The position numbers were made by a program, and so were the translations under genes. Source: Lacinutrix jangbogonensis (GTDB taxonomy: Bacteria > Bacteroidota > Bacteroidia > Flavobacteriales > Flavobacteriaceae). From it: 64,000 nucleotides of DNA. Shown here one piece after another: positions 50,601 to 59,066 of the stretch; the first letter of the stretch is position 1, and each line of letters begins with the position of its first letter. Below the pieces are notes generated by a model. The model saw nothing but the letters and a program-made list of their open reading frames with translations, had not been told where the DNA came from and made no database searches. The stretch is from assembly GCF_000797445.1 (NCBI RefSeq), contig NZ_JSWF01000035.1, positions 124,001 through 188,000 of the forward strand. Reading direction: 5' to 3'.

Positions 50601-53600
50601 AACTGCTGCAGAAAATATTTGGGTAACTGTAGCTATTGAAAAAGAACACAAAATCATTAATACGTACATTATTAAACTAAATCGTAATAATAAAACCATA
50701 CGTATTCCTTTAAGCCCAAAAGACCTTGGTGGTTTTGTTGTGCATTATAGCTTTGCAGCTTTTAATAGCTTTCATACCAATACGGTTAAAATAAATGTGC
50801 CTTATCCTAAAACGGACTTAGAAATTGAAACACTAACTTTTAGAGATAAATTGCAACCAGGAACAGACGAAACTTGGACATTTAAAATAAAAGGTCCAAA
50901 AGGTGATAAAGTTGCTGCCGAATTGTTAGCTAGCATGTACGATGCGTCTCTAGATGAATTTAAACCACATAATTGGACTTTTAAACCTATTAATCGCGCG
51001 ATGTATTATTCTAGTCTTAGACGTAATGCACATAAAAGTTTTGGGAATACTAGTTTTAATGTGAATAGAAATACGTCTTTTAAAAGCTATGCACCAAAGC
51101 AACAATACGACCAATTAAATTGGTTTGGTTTTGATTTGAATAACCACTGGGTTTACCAACAGTATATAAGAAAGCTTAAACAAAAAAGAGCTATCTCTAT
51201 CTATGATAAAGACTTAAAAGCAGGCACTGTTACAGGAATCGTTTACGACAAAGATAACTTACCTCTTCCTGGAGTTAATATTATTATTGAAGGCACAACT
51301 ATAGGTACCACAACAGATTTTGATGGTGCATTTACTATTAAAGTTAAAAAAGGAGATAAATTAGTATTAACCTATGTAGGTAATAAGAAAGTTATTACGA
51401 TAGGAAAAGAGAATACTTTTAAAATTTACATGGAAGAAAACACTTCAGATGAAGTCGTTATAACAGCTTTAGGAATTAAGAGGAAATCTAACAAAAAAAC
51501 GACAGTTTATCAAGAAGTAAGAACTGAAGAATTAATGATGGCTGACAATCCAAGTGTTGTAAATGGTCTATCTGGAAAAGTCTCTGGACTAAATATTAAT
51601 GAACCTGAAGGAGGAACAAGAATTGTACTTAGAGGTAATCGTTCAATATCAGGAAATAATGAGTCTTTAATTGTTATTGATGGTAAAGTTTCAACAACTG
51701 GGATTCTTAACTCAATAAATCCAAATGATATTATTTCAGTTAACGTTCTAAAAGGAGCTGAAGGTTCAGCATTATATGGATCAAAAGGTGCAAATGGTGT
51801 AATCGTTGTTACAACAAATGGAGTAAATATTCCAGATGCTTTAGAAGATTACTCAAAAGTTAAAATTCGTAAAAACCTTCAAGAAACTGCTTTTTTCTTT
51901 CCACAATTACAAACAAATGAGAAACGTGAAGTTAGTTTCAGTTTTACAACTCCAGAAGCATTAACCAAATGGAAATTGCAATTATTAGCACATACTAAAA
52001 CATTAGAAAATGCAACCACATCTTTAACGACAGTAACCCAAAAAGAATTGATGGTGTTACCAAACGTACCACGTTTTTTACGTCAAGGTGATACTATTAA
52101 AATATCAACTAAAATTTCTAATCTTACAGACAAAGAATTAAAAGGTGTTGCAGTGCTCCAGTTGTTTGATGCTTTGACTGGAGAATCTATTGACGGCAAA
52201 CTATCGAATGCTTATAACGATTTAGGATTTACAGTCGATGCAAAAGGCAATACAAGTGTCACTTGGAATCTAAATGTAACAGATGATGTACAAGCGATTC
52301 AGTATAAAATAATAGCGAAATCTGGGAACTATAGCGACGGTGAACAAAACGTATTACCTGTGTTAACCAACAGAATGTTGGTGACAGAAAGTTTACCACT
52401 ATGGATTAGAAGCAATCAAACAAAAACATTCACTTTAGATAAGTTGAAGACAAATACATCAACCACGCTTAAAAACCATAAGCTTACCTTAGAAATGACG
52501 AGTAATCCAGCTTGGTATGCAGTGCAAGCATTACCCTATTTAATGGAGTACCCTTACGAGTGCAACGAGCAAACCTTCTCACGTTTTTATGCCAATGCTT
52601 TAGCTAGCCATATTGCAAACTCAAATCCTAGAATTCAAGACGTTTTTAACCAATGGAAAAACACTGATGCTTTATTAAGCAACTTAGAAAAAAATCAAGA
52701 ATTAAAATCTATTTTAATTCAAGAAACACCTTGGTTACGTGATGCGCAAAGTGAAACCGAACAGAAAAAACGTATTGCTTTGTTATTCGATTTAAATAAA
52801 ATGAATAACGAATTATCGCGTGCGAAAAGAAAACTAAAACAAAACCAAATGTCAAGTGGAGCATGGTCATGGTTTCGAGATTATCGTCCAAACCGTTACA
52901 TCACACAACATATTATTACTGGTTTCGGGCATCTTGATAAATTGAATGTCATTCAGAGCAAAAACGAAGAATCTATGATAAATAAAGCTTTAAGATATCT
53001 TGATGCTGAATTTATAAAAGAATACAAAGACATTAGAAAATACGATAAAGATGCCGACTTAAATAGCGACAGATTAAGTTACACGCAATTACACTATTTG
53101 TATATGAGAAGTTTCTTCCCAGAAAATAAGCCGAGTAAAGAGGTTAGCGAGATTATGGACTATTACCATTCTCAAATTAAAACCTATTGGTTAAAAAGGC
53201 CATTATATGCAAAAGGCATGATGGCTTTGGTTGCTCATAGAAATAAAGATGGAGTGACATCGGCTAAAATTTTAAATTCATTAAAAGAAACAAGTATTAC
53301 AAGCGAAGAATTAGGGATGTATTGGAAAGAAAATACAAATTCTTGGTATTGGTATCAAGCACCAATAGAAACACAAGCGTTAATGATTGAAGCGTTTTCT
53401 GAAGCTGGAACTACTATACAAAGCGAAGCTGAAAACAAAAGTACAATAGACGAACTTAAAATTTGGTTGCTTAAAAACAAGCAAACCAACCGTTGGAAAA
53501 CGACTAAAGCAACTACCGAAGCTGTTTATGCTTTATTGCTTCAAGGGAGCGATTGGTTGAGTGTTACAGATATGGTAGAAGTAATAGTTGGAGACCAACC

Positions 53601-54213
53601 TATTTCACCTTCAACATTGGAAGCTGTAAAAGTAGAGGCAGGAACAGGCTATTATAAAACCAGTTGGCCTGGTACTGAAATCACTCCTAAAATGGCGGAT
53701 GTAAAAATCACCAAAAAAGGAAATGGTATTGCTTGGGGAAATTTATACTGGCAATATTTCGAGGATTTAGATAAAATTACTTCTGCTGAAACACCTTTAA
53801 AGTTGAAGAAAAAACTCTTCAAAAAAACAAACACAGATAAAGGTGAAGTGATTACAGATATTACCAAAGACACGAAGCTTGAAGTTGGAGATTTAGTTCG
53901 TGTTCGCATAGAGTTACGAAGTGATCGTGCCATGGAATTTGTGCACATGAAAGATATGCGAGCAGCCGGCTTAGAACCCGTAAATGTTTTATCTAGTTAT
54001 AAATACCAGGATGGTTTAGGATATTATGAAGCCACAAAAGATGCCTCTACTAACTTCTTCTTCGATTATTTACCAAAAGGTATTTATGTTTTTGAATATG
54101 ATTTACGCGTGAGCAATGCTGGAAACATGAGTAATGGTATTACTACTATACAAAGTATGTATGCACCAGAGTTTAGTAGCCATAGTGAAGGTATTAGGAT
54201 TACAGTAGAATAA
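47635..54213 (+). CDS. Alpha-2-macroglobulin with embedded SusC-type regulatory and TonB-plug module
   Basis: This 2192-residue secreted protein (signal peptide ending SLSQ, no lipobox) belongs to the alpha-2-macroglobulin family of protease traps. A helical N-terminal part precedes MG2 (about 585-690; FTDRSIYRPGQVVYFKG). The bait-region domain follows (about 960-1110; AAELLASMYDASLDEF), then residues 1197-1395. Those form a carboxypeptidase-regulatory-like domain (LPLPGVNIIIEGT, TTTDFDGAF), the linker EVVITALGIKRK and a TonB plug (GGTRIVLRGNRSISGNN, GSALYGSKGANGVIVV). The A2M domain resumes at 1412 (RKNLQETAFFFPQ), with a complete thioester motif C1643-N-E-Q in YPYECNEQTFSRF and a C-terminal receptor-binding-like domain. 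No beta-barrel is present. The usual partner pbpC is not adjacent. Confidence 0.92.
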   Translation: MNKLLSLLMIILFANTSLSQNNNYSKLWSDVENFEIEGLPKSALEALEKIEVKAKAENNSPQLIKIMLFKSKFMLTLEDHAQLNIIDAFKAEIKISKAPTKNVLENVLATLYWQYFQQNRWKFYNRSKTNDKVNTEDFRTWDLETLFEEVHLHYKNSLDNGLLLQQTKLVDFDVLLTLQNESKRYRPTLFDFLAHNALIFHNHKESRITKPAYKFIIDDANYLAASNKFSNLIIVSKDTSSLELNALKLYKELIKFHLKDQEPYALATVNIERLLNVKQLATFNNKETIFIEALKSEMEKHKAHEVSALYRFQLASVYNRQGTAYNAETNTDARWKIKDAIAICDLAISQFPKSKGAEQCRVLKQHMENASLQIITETTLPIQTEARLLVTFKELDAINLTAYKLTENQYKKFIKIYRRHAKDAFISKLDPFKNWDASLKNEKDFQTHTSEILMPKFDNGRYIITANTSALKENFKAHTLVQITNIALLEYDDSAKKYLQFIDRNNGEPIANAKVELEYTYGNEKVETAYTTSDSNGKLTINKSRKRRNNANVKISTSSDIAYYPKLYINSYYRDRNKNDDKPQYTMFVFTDRSIYRPGQVVYFKGISMKTEDNKSEVLPDQKIKAILVNVNGETVKELELKTNDYGSVAGEFILPDGGLTGRFTVRLRGKHSHNGNATISVEEYKRPKFETNFKPITETIKINDSVKVTGEALAFAGSTISDAKVVYRVKRNVQYPRWYYWRRPATQDQGQEIMHGETTTDASGNYDITFKAIPDESVDKKSLPIFKYEITADVTDINGETRSATTIVNVGYHALTATIGMENSLDKTNKDHQITIDTKNLNGEFVPAKGTLKIYKLKAPNNVLRPRTWRAPDYHNFTKTEFKHRFPHEAFTNEHKPENWKKGELVFDKTFDTEKSKTLDLGTIKRWQSGEYIVMLETKDKFGQDVKDEAKTRLFSDKDEYLADNQLFRITTDKEQYTTNDTVELTLATAAENIWVTVAIEKEHKIINTYIIKLNRNNKTIRIPLSPKDLGGFVVHYSFAAFNSFHTNTVKINVPYPKTDLEIETLTFRDKLQPGTDETWTFKIKGPKGDKVAAELLASMYDASLDEFKPHNWTFKPINRAMYYSSLRRNAHKSFGNTSFNVNRNTSFKSYAPKQQYDQLNWFGFDLNNHWVYQQYIRKLKQKRAISIYDKDLKAGTVTGIVYDKDNLPLPGVNIIIEGTTIGTTTDFDGAFTIKVKKGDKLVLTYVGNKKVITIGKENTFKIYMEENTSDEVVITALGIKRKSNKKTTVYQEVRTEELMMADNPSVVNGLSGKVSGLNINEPEGGTRIVLRGNRSISGNNESLIVIDGKVSTTGILNSINPNDIISVNVLKGAEGSALYGSKGANGVIVVTTNGVNIPDALEDYSKVKIRKNLQETAFFFPQLQTNEKREVSFSFTTPEALTKWKLQLLAHTKTLENATTSLTTVTQKELMVLPNVPRFLRQGDTIKISTKISNLTDKELKGVAVLQLFDALTGESIDGKLSNAYNDLGFTVDAKGNTSVTWNLNVTDDVQAIQYKIIAKSGNYSDGEQNVLPVLTNRMLVTESLPLWIRSNQTKTFTLDKLKTNTSTTLKNHKLTLEMTSNPAWYAVQALPYLMEYPYECNEQTFSRFYANALASHIANSNPRIQDVFNQWKNTDALLSNLEKNQELKSILIQETPWLRDAQSETEQKKRIALLFDLNKMNNELSRAKRKLKQNQMSSGAWSWFRDYRPNRYITQHIITGFGHLDKLNVIQSKNEESMINKALRYLDAEFIKEYKDIRKYDKDADLNSDRLSYTQLHYLYMRSFFPENKPSKEVSEIMDYYHSQIKTYWLKRPLYAKGMMALVAHRNKDGVTSAKILNSLKETSITSEELGMYWKENTNSWYWYQAPIETQALMIEAFSEAGTTIQSEAENKSTIDELKIWLLKNKQTNRWKTTKATTEAVYALLLQGSDWLSVTDMVEVIVGDQPISPSTLEAVKVEAGTGYYKTSWPGTEITPKMADVKITKKGNGIAWGNLYWQYFEDLDKITSAETPLKLKKKLFKKTNTDKGEVITDITKDTKLEVGDLVRVRIELRSDRAMEFVHMKDMRAAGLEPVNVLSSYKYQDGLGYYEATKDASTNFFFDYLPKGIYVFEYDLRVSNAGNMSNGITTIQSMYAPEFSSHSEGIRITVE
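51223..51820 (+). other. SusC-type N-terminal module inside the alpha-2-macroglobulin
   Basis: This in-frame segment (residues about 1197-1395) aligns along its whole length with residues about 27-230 of the SusC at 18148. Shared runs include LPLPGVN, TTTDFDG, EVVITALGIKRK, GGTRIVLRGNRSISGNN, IVIDG and GSALYGS. It lies between the bait-region domain and the A2M domain, at the position of the protease-cleaved bait. Confidence 0.88.
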
Positions 54214-54306
54214 ACCGAGTTCTTAATAAAAACAGTCTCAATGATTAAACTAAGAACACGCTTTTAATATAAATAATCAATGAATTAAAAAAAATTAGAA
54301 AAGGAT

Positions 54307-54831
54307 TTATTTACTTTTTGGAGGATAACCTTCCATCATTTTTTCTACAATAGCCTGAAACCTAACTTCGCGCTTCTCAGGTTTTTCGTTGTGTTTAAAT
54401 GCAGATTCACTAATGGCTTGCCAAAATAATCCTGTTTTAGAATCGTCTACAAACTCCACAGTAATTCGCCTGTTAACATTTGGCTGACCAATAGGAATAC
54501 CAACCGAAACACCACCACCAAATCCATTATTTCCACCACCAACTCCCACTCCAAGTCTGCTTCTTGAATTCTCATCAAATGCTTCGCTTTTAATGTCTAT
54601 TAAAAAACTAGCGTGTTCAGTTTTTTGTAAGCCCATTATATTTAGCTTGGTTTCTAATGCTGAGATCAGCCGTTCTTCATCTAATTCGTTTAAACCTGAA
54701 TCAATATTACTGAAGAAATTATAGGTTTTATAGTCCGAAAAATTAGTAGTTTTCTCGTAATCGTATTTTACATAAATTGGTGCACAAGACGAAACGCAAA
54801 GTATTAGAATAAATAGTTTTATAATTTTCAT
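54307..54831 (-). CDS. DUF4136-like lipoprotein
   Basis: From the ATG at 54831 the product is 174 residues with a lipoprotein signal ending CVSSC. An upstream in-frame start adds a hydrophobic stretch that spoils it. The mature part has VKYDYEKTTNFSDYKTYNFF and a glycine-rich middle (GVGVGGGNNGFGGGVSVGIP), then VEFVDDSKTGLFWQAISES, matching DUF4136. The function of the family is unknown; members are envelope lipoproteins. Confidence 0.8.
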   Translation of the reverse strand: MKIIKLFILILCVSSCAPIYVKYDYEKTTNFSDYKTYNFFSNIDSGLNELDEERLISALETKLNIMGLQKTEHASFLIDIKSEAFDENSRSRLGVGVGGGNNGFGGGVSVGIPIGQPNVNRRITVEFVDDSKTGLFWQAISESAFKHNEKPEKREVRFQAIVEKMMEGYPPKSK

Positions 54832-54924
54832 AATAGGATTTATAAAAATAACGAAAATAAAACCATTTAGTATCTCTAAGAAACCGTTCGTCATAATTTT
54901 AACTTTTAAATATGATTAACACTT

Positions 54925-54932
54925 TATATTTG
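54925..54932 (+). promoter_or_regulatory. Candidate -7 box ahead of the esterase operon
   Basis: TATATTTG matches TAnnTTTG exactly and lies 25 bases ahead of the start at 54958. No clear TTTG is seen 19 to 21 bases upstream, so the match is partial. Confidence 0.45.
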
Positions 54933-54957
54933 AGGAGTAATCAAAAAACAAATAGTT

Positions 54958-56073
54958 ATGACCCGAGTAATCACTTTTATCATTATCACATTACTTTCAT
55001 TTTTAAGTTCTTTATCTGCACAAAATACAAACAGACCACAAGAACCTATAGCACCTTTTAATTATATTTCAGAAAATGTGTTTTTTAAAAATACAGAAGC
55101 CGATAATATTAAGTTAGCAGGCACACTTACTTTACCAAAAAATAAAAAGAATCCTGCTGTAGCTATTTTAATATCTGGCTCTGGAGCTCAAGATAGAAAT
55201 AGCGAAATAAAACAATTTAATCATAAACCATTTTTAGTACTTTCAGATTATTTAACAAATAATGGTATTGCCGTTCTTCGTTTTGATGAGAGAGGAGTCG
55301 CCGAAAGCGAAGGTGATTTTAAAACAGCGACCTCTTTCGACTTTGCTTCAGATATTGATGCAGCCATAGCCTATTTAAAAACTCGAAAAGACATAAACAC
55401 TTCTAAAATTGGTTTAATTGGACATAGTGAAGGTGGTCTCGTTGCTCCTATTGTCGCTTCTAAAAATACAGAGATTGCTTTTATAGTCATGTTAGCTGGT
55501 CCTGGAGTTAACGGTCGAGAAGTTTTAGAGTCTCAAAGTTGGGAAATGGGGAAAAACGCTGGTGCAACAGAAGAGACCCTTCAATTTAATAAAGCATTAA
55601 CTTCCGCAGCCTATAATGTTTTAAAAACTGAAACTGAAAGCAGTAAAATAAAGTCTGGAGTTCGCTTAGCTATTAATACCTTGAAAAAGAAGTTAGAAAA
55701 TAAAAATAGCCCTTATGCTATATATATCACTGATGCTATGATAACTCAATTATCGGCTCAAATAGCTTCACCATGGTTAAGTACTTTTATTATAACTGAG
55801 CCTAAAGATTATTTAAAAAAAACAACCTGTCCCGTTTTAGCATTAAATGGAAGTAAAGATCTCCAAGTGTTGCCTAAATTGAATTTAGAAAATATTGAAA
55901 AAGCGCTAAAAGCTGCAAAGAATAAAGATGTAACTATAACCGAATTAGAAAGCTTAAACCATTTGTTTCAGACAGCAAAAACAGGACGTATGCAAGAATA
56001 TAGTCAAATTGAAGAAACCTTTTCACCTTATGCTTTAAAGATAATTTCAGATTGGATTAACGAACGCTTTTAA
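54958..56073 (+). CDS. Secreted alpha/beta hydrolase
   Basis: The 371-residue product has a signal peptide (ending LSSLSAQ). The alpha/beta-hydrolase core has VAILISGSGAQDRNSE, then AVLRFDERGVAESEGDF. The nucleophile elbow is GLIGHSEGGLVAPIVAS, the acid is probably in ALNGSKDLQVLP, and the His in LESLNHLFQ. It resembles bacterial serine esterases or S9-like hydrolases without a propeller. It heads a run of four plus-strand genes spaced at 10 bases or overlapping. Confidence 0.85.
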   Translation: MTRVITFIIITLLSFLSSLSAQNTNRPQEPIAPFNYISENVFFKNTEADNIKLAGTLTLPKNKKNPAVAILISGSGAQDRNSEIKQFNHKPFLVLSDYLTNNGIAVLRFDERGVAESEGDFKTATSFDFASDIDAAIAYLKTRKDINTSKIGLIGHSEGGLVAPIVASKNTEIAFIVMLAGPGVNGREVLESQSWEMGKNAGATEETLQFNKALTSAAYNVLKTETESSKIKSGVRLAINTLKKKLENKNSPYAIYITDAMITQLSAQIASPWLSTFIITEPKDYLKKTTCPVLALNGSKDLQVLPKLNLENIEKALKAAKNKDVTITELESLNHLFQTAKTGRMQEYSQIEETFSPYALKIISDWINERF

Positions 56074-56083
56074 TATTAAAAAT

Positions 56084-56542
56084 ATGACACTCTATAAACA
56101 CACACAATACGGGAAACTAATAACAGTTATTATTAGTATAGTTGCAATTACTACGCTAACTATTTTTATTTTACAAACTGGTAACAATCCAATGCCATGG
56201 ATTATGTTAGTATCGATTTTACTACTGTTTTTACTCATTCTTTTATCGTTTTATAAATTAACGATAACAATAGATAAAGAAAAAATTGAAGCTAAATTTG
56301 GAATAGGCCTTATTAAACGTTCTTTAAAAATTAAAGACATTCATTACGATTCTATAGAAAAAATAAAAGTTCCAGCGCTTTATGGTATTGGCATTAGACT
56401 AACACCACAAGGATGGTTATACAATGTAAACACGGGTAATGCCATAAAAGTAAAATCTAACACAAAAACTTTTTTTGTTGGTACTGAAGATTTTGAAAAA
56501 ATCAACACCGTACTAATGGGTTTGAAAAACAAAAATGAGTAA
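56084..56542 (+). CDS. Small membrane protein, PH-like domain
   Basis: The 152-residue product has two adjacent transmembrane segments (about 15-35 and 40-60; TVIISIVAITTLTIFIL, then WIMLVSILLLFLLILLSFY). A beta-rich cytoplasmic part follows (LTITIDKEKIEAKFGIGLIK), resembling bacterial PH-like domains. The function is unknown. Its stop overlaps the start of the histidine kinase by eight bases, so it belongs to the signalling operon. Confidence 0.65.
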   Translation: MTLYKHTQYGKLITVIISIVAITTLTIFILQTGNNPMPWIMLVSILLLFLLILLSFYKLTITIDKEKIEAKFGIGLIKRSLKIKDIHYDSIEKIKVPALYGIGIRLTPQGWLYNVNTGNAIKVKSNTKTFFVGTEDFEKINTVLMGLKNKNE

Positions 56543-57599
56543 CTTTAGTCTTTATATGAGACTATCAAATACTATTTGGTTTTGGATTTTACAGCTTTTT
56601 GGTTGGGGAACATTAGCGCTACTTAATACGTTATTTAAAATAGTAAATGCATCCAATCTAGATAAAACATATACCCTATTGGAAGGTGTATTATTTTTAG
56701 TTGTAGCCGTTTTTTGGACCACATTATTTCATTATTATCTCAAAAGAAAAGTAGCGTTTAACAGCATAAGCATTAAAGAAACTATTAAAATCTCAGTAAG
56801 TATAATACTCACTGTAATACTGTTTTCTCTAAGCTTAGTCTTTTTTGCTTATGTATTATATGATGCTTTTCATGAAACCAAATTAATAATAAATCTTAGT
56901 CTAATTATTTCAAATTTTATTCTCACTTTTATATATGTCTTCTTTTGGTTTGCTTGTTATCGCATTATAAAAATAACGCTTAGTTTTAGAAAAAATAAAG
57001 AAGAGCGGTTAATACTAGAATCTACATTAAAAGAGTCTCAGCTGAATACTTTAAAAGGTCAAATTAATCCACATTTTATGTTTAATAGTTTAAACAATAT
57101 CCGTGGACTTATGCTGGAAGACGTTGAGAAATCTAGAGAAATGATTACCCGTTTGTCTGAGATGTTACGCTACTCGCTCACAAAAAATAAAGTTGATACT
57201 ATTGCTCTAAAAGATGAATTAGAAATGGTTGAAAACTATATTGAATTATCGAAAATTCAATTTGAAGATCGTTTAATATTTGACTCTAAAATTGATAAAA
57301 GCTTATTAAATGTAGAGATTCCTCCAATGATTATTCAGATGCTTATTGAAAATGCAATAAAGCATGGTATTTCTAATTTACGAGATGGTGGAACTATCGA
57401 TTTAACAATATTAGAAGCTAATAAAATACTAGAAATAAAGGTTAGCAATTCTGGAACCTTAACAGATACTAAATCGACTACTAAAGTTGGACTTGAAAAT
57501 ATAAAAAAAAGGCTTTCTCTACTCTATAAAGATAAGGCTAGTTTTGTTGTAGAGGCCAAAGGTGAAAATGTTATAGCCACAATTAAACTACCAATATAA
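56535..57599 (+). CDS. LytS/YehU-type sensor histidine kinase
   Basis: The 354-residue product has four transmembrane segments in the first 150 residues. The His_kinase domain carries the phospho-acceptor His180 in GQINPHFMFNSLNNIRG. The ATP-binding part has the N box MIIQMLIENAIKHGI and a GLENIKKRL G box. It pairs with the LytTR regulator whose ATG overlaps its last base (TAATG). Such pairs control cell-surface or metabolic genes; the signal here is unknown. Confidence 0.9.
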   Translation: MSNFSLYMRLSNTIWFWILQLFGWGTLALLNTLFKIVNASNLDKTYTLLEGVLFLVVAVFWTTLFHYYLKRKVAFNSISIKETIKISVSIILTVILFSLSLVFFAYVLYDAFHETKLIINLSLIISNFILTFIYVFFWFACYRIIKITLSFRKNKEERLILESTLKESQLNTLKGQINPHFMFNSLNNIRGLMLEDVEKSREMITRLSEMLRYSLTKNKVDTIALKDELEMVENYIELSKIQFEDRLIFDSKIDKSLLNVEIPPMIIQMLIENAIKHGISNLRDGGTIDLTILEANKILEIKVSNSGTLTDTKSTTKVGLENIKKRLSLLYKDKASFVVEAKGENVIATIKLPI

Positions 57600-58324
57600 T
57601 GCAAAAAATAAGTGCTGTAATAGTAGAAGATTCTCGTTTAGCAAGGCAAGAGCTAAAAGAATTATTGAAAGACCATCCAGAAATTGAAATTATTGGTGAA
57701 GCCGAGAATGTAGACGATGCCGTTACACTAATTGCCAAAACGAGTCCTGCATTGCTGTTTTTAGACATTAACATGCCGGAAAAAGATGGTTTCGAGCTTT
57801 TAGAAGCTTTAGACGAAATCCCTACTGTAATATTCACTACAGCTTATGATGAGTACGCGATTAAATCTTTTGAATATAACGCTTTTGATTATTTATTGAA
57901 ACCAATAAATAAAGACCGATTTGCTAAATCTATTAAAAAATTACTACCTATTCTAGAAGAAAAGGACAACACGATTGAAACGAAAGCTTTAACAGAGAAT
58001 TCTCAAATTTTTATTAAAGAAGGCGAACATTGTTGGATGGTTTTATTAAAAGATATTTCTCTTTTTGAAATTGTAGGTAATTATACAAGAGTACATTTTG
58101 AAGATAAGAAACCTCTTATTTATAAATCCTTAAATCAAATTGAAGCTAAACTACCAGAGTCTCATTTCTTTAGAGTAAACCGACAACAAATTGTAAATTT
58201 AAAAAGCATTAAAAATGTAACGTCTTGGTTTAATGGTAAGCTAAAAATAGCTTTAAACGATGGTAATGAAGTAGAAGTCTCTAGAAGACAATCTCAAAAA
58301 TTTAAACAGGATTTAGAGTTTTAA
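57599..58324 (+). CDS. LytTR-family response regulator
   Basis: The 241-residue product has a receiver domain with phospho-acceptor Asp56 in LLFLDINMPEKDGFELLEAL, Thr in TVIFTTAYDEYAIKSF and Lys in YLLKPINKDRF. The LytTR DNA-binding domain follows (about 135-238; ISLFEIVGNYTRVHFEDKKP, FFRVNRQQIVNLKSIKN). It is the partner of the upstream histidine kinase. Confidence 0.94.
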   Translation: MQKISAVIVEDSRLARQELKELLKDHPEIEIIGEAENVDDAVTLIAKTSPALLFLDINMPEKDGFELLEALDEIPTVIFTTAYDEYAIKSFEYNAFDYLLKPINKDRFAKSIKKLLPILEEKDNTIETKALTENSQIFIKEGEHCWMVLLKDISLFEIVGNYTRVHFEDKKPLIYKSLNQIEAKLPESHFFRVNRQQIVNLKSIKNVTSWFNGKLKIALNDGNEVEVSRRQSQKFKQDLEF

Positions 58325-58343
58325 TTGATCTCGATTAAACTTA

Positions 58344-59051
58344 CTATTTATCTTTAGAATCTACAGACTTCGTTAATGCCGAAGAAATTATCCCGGTTGG
58401 TATAGCGACAATACCTAAACCTATCATTAATATAAAAAAAGTAAATACGCGACCTCCAACTGTTATTGGATAAACATCACCATAACCAACTGTTGTTAAC
58501 GTAATAATTGCCCACCATAAACTATCAAAAATAGAAGAAAAATGTTCTGGTTGTGCTTCATGTTCAAAATAATAAATACCAACTGCAGCAAAATAAATAA
58601 GTAAGAGTGTAATAAACAGAAATAAGAAAATCTCTTCTTTAGCCGATTTTATAGCTTTAGAAAAATGCTTAATTGCTTTATTATATCTCACCAATTTTAA
58701 GACTCTAAAAAGTCTTAAAAAGCGTAATGATCTTAAGAATCTTAAATCTAATCCAAAAGACAAGTAAAAAGGTAAAATGGCAAGAAAGTCTATAATTCCA
58801 AAAAAACTAAATACAAATTTAGCTTTGCTATCCGCTACATAAATTCTTAGTATATATTCTATAGTAAAAACAATAACACAAAAGAATTCAATAATTCTTA
58901 ATATGCTTTTTGTAAACGGTTCTAAATCTGGAATAGTTTCTACTGAAAATGCAACTACAGAAATTAAGATGAGTGCTTGTATAAAAAAAGAGAAATAACG
59001 ACTAAGTGCATTGTCATTAATTTCAACAATAGATTTAATATAAGCTCTCAT
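58344..59051 (-). CDS. Voltage-gated-type potassium channel
   Basis: The 235-residue product has six transmembrane segments. An arginine-rich S4 is visible (DLRFLRSLRFLRLFRVLKLV), and the pore loop has the selectivity filter TTVGYGDVYP. This fits small bacterial Kv-like ion transporters. No cytoplasmic nucleotide-binding domain is present. It lies 15 bases after obgE on the same strand. Confidence 0.9.
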   Translation of the reverse strand: MRAYIKSIVEINDNALSRYFSFFIQALILISVVAFSVETIPDLEPFTKSILRIIEFFCVIVFTIEYILRIYVADSKAKFVFSFFGIIDFLAILPFYLSFGLDLRFLRSLRFLRLFRVLKLVRYNKAIKHFSKAIKSAKEEIFLFLFITLLLIYFAAVGIYYFEHEAQPEHFSSIFDSLWWAIITLTTVGYGDVYPITVGGRVFTFFILMIGLGIVAIPTGIISSALTKSVDSKDK

Positions 59052-59066
59052 AAACTATAGCTTTAT

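Noticed and set aside
50256-50699. Open frames antisense to the alpha-2-macroglobulin
   Set aside because: They are shadows of a strongly supported 2192-codon gene and show no family signature.
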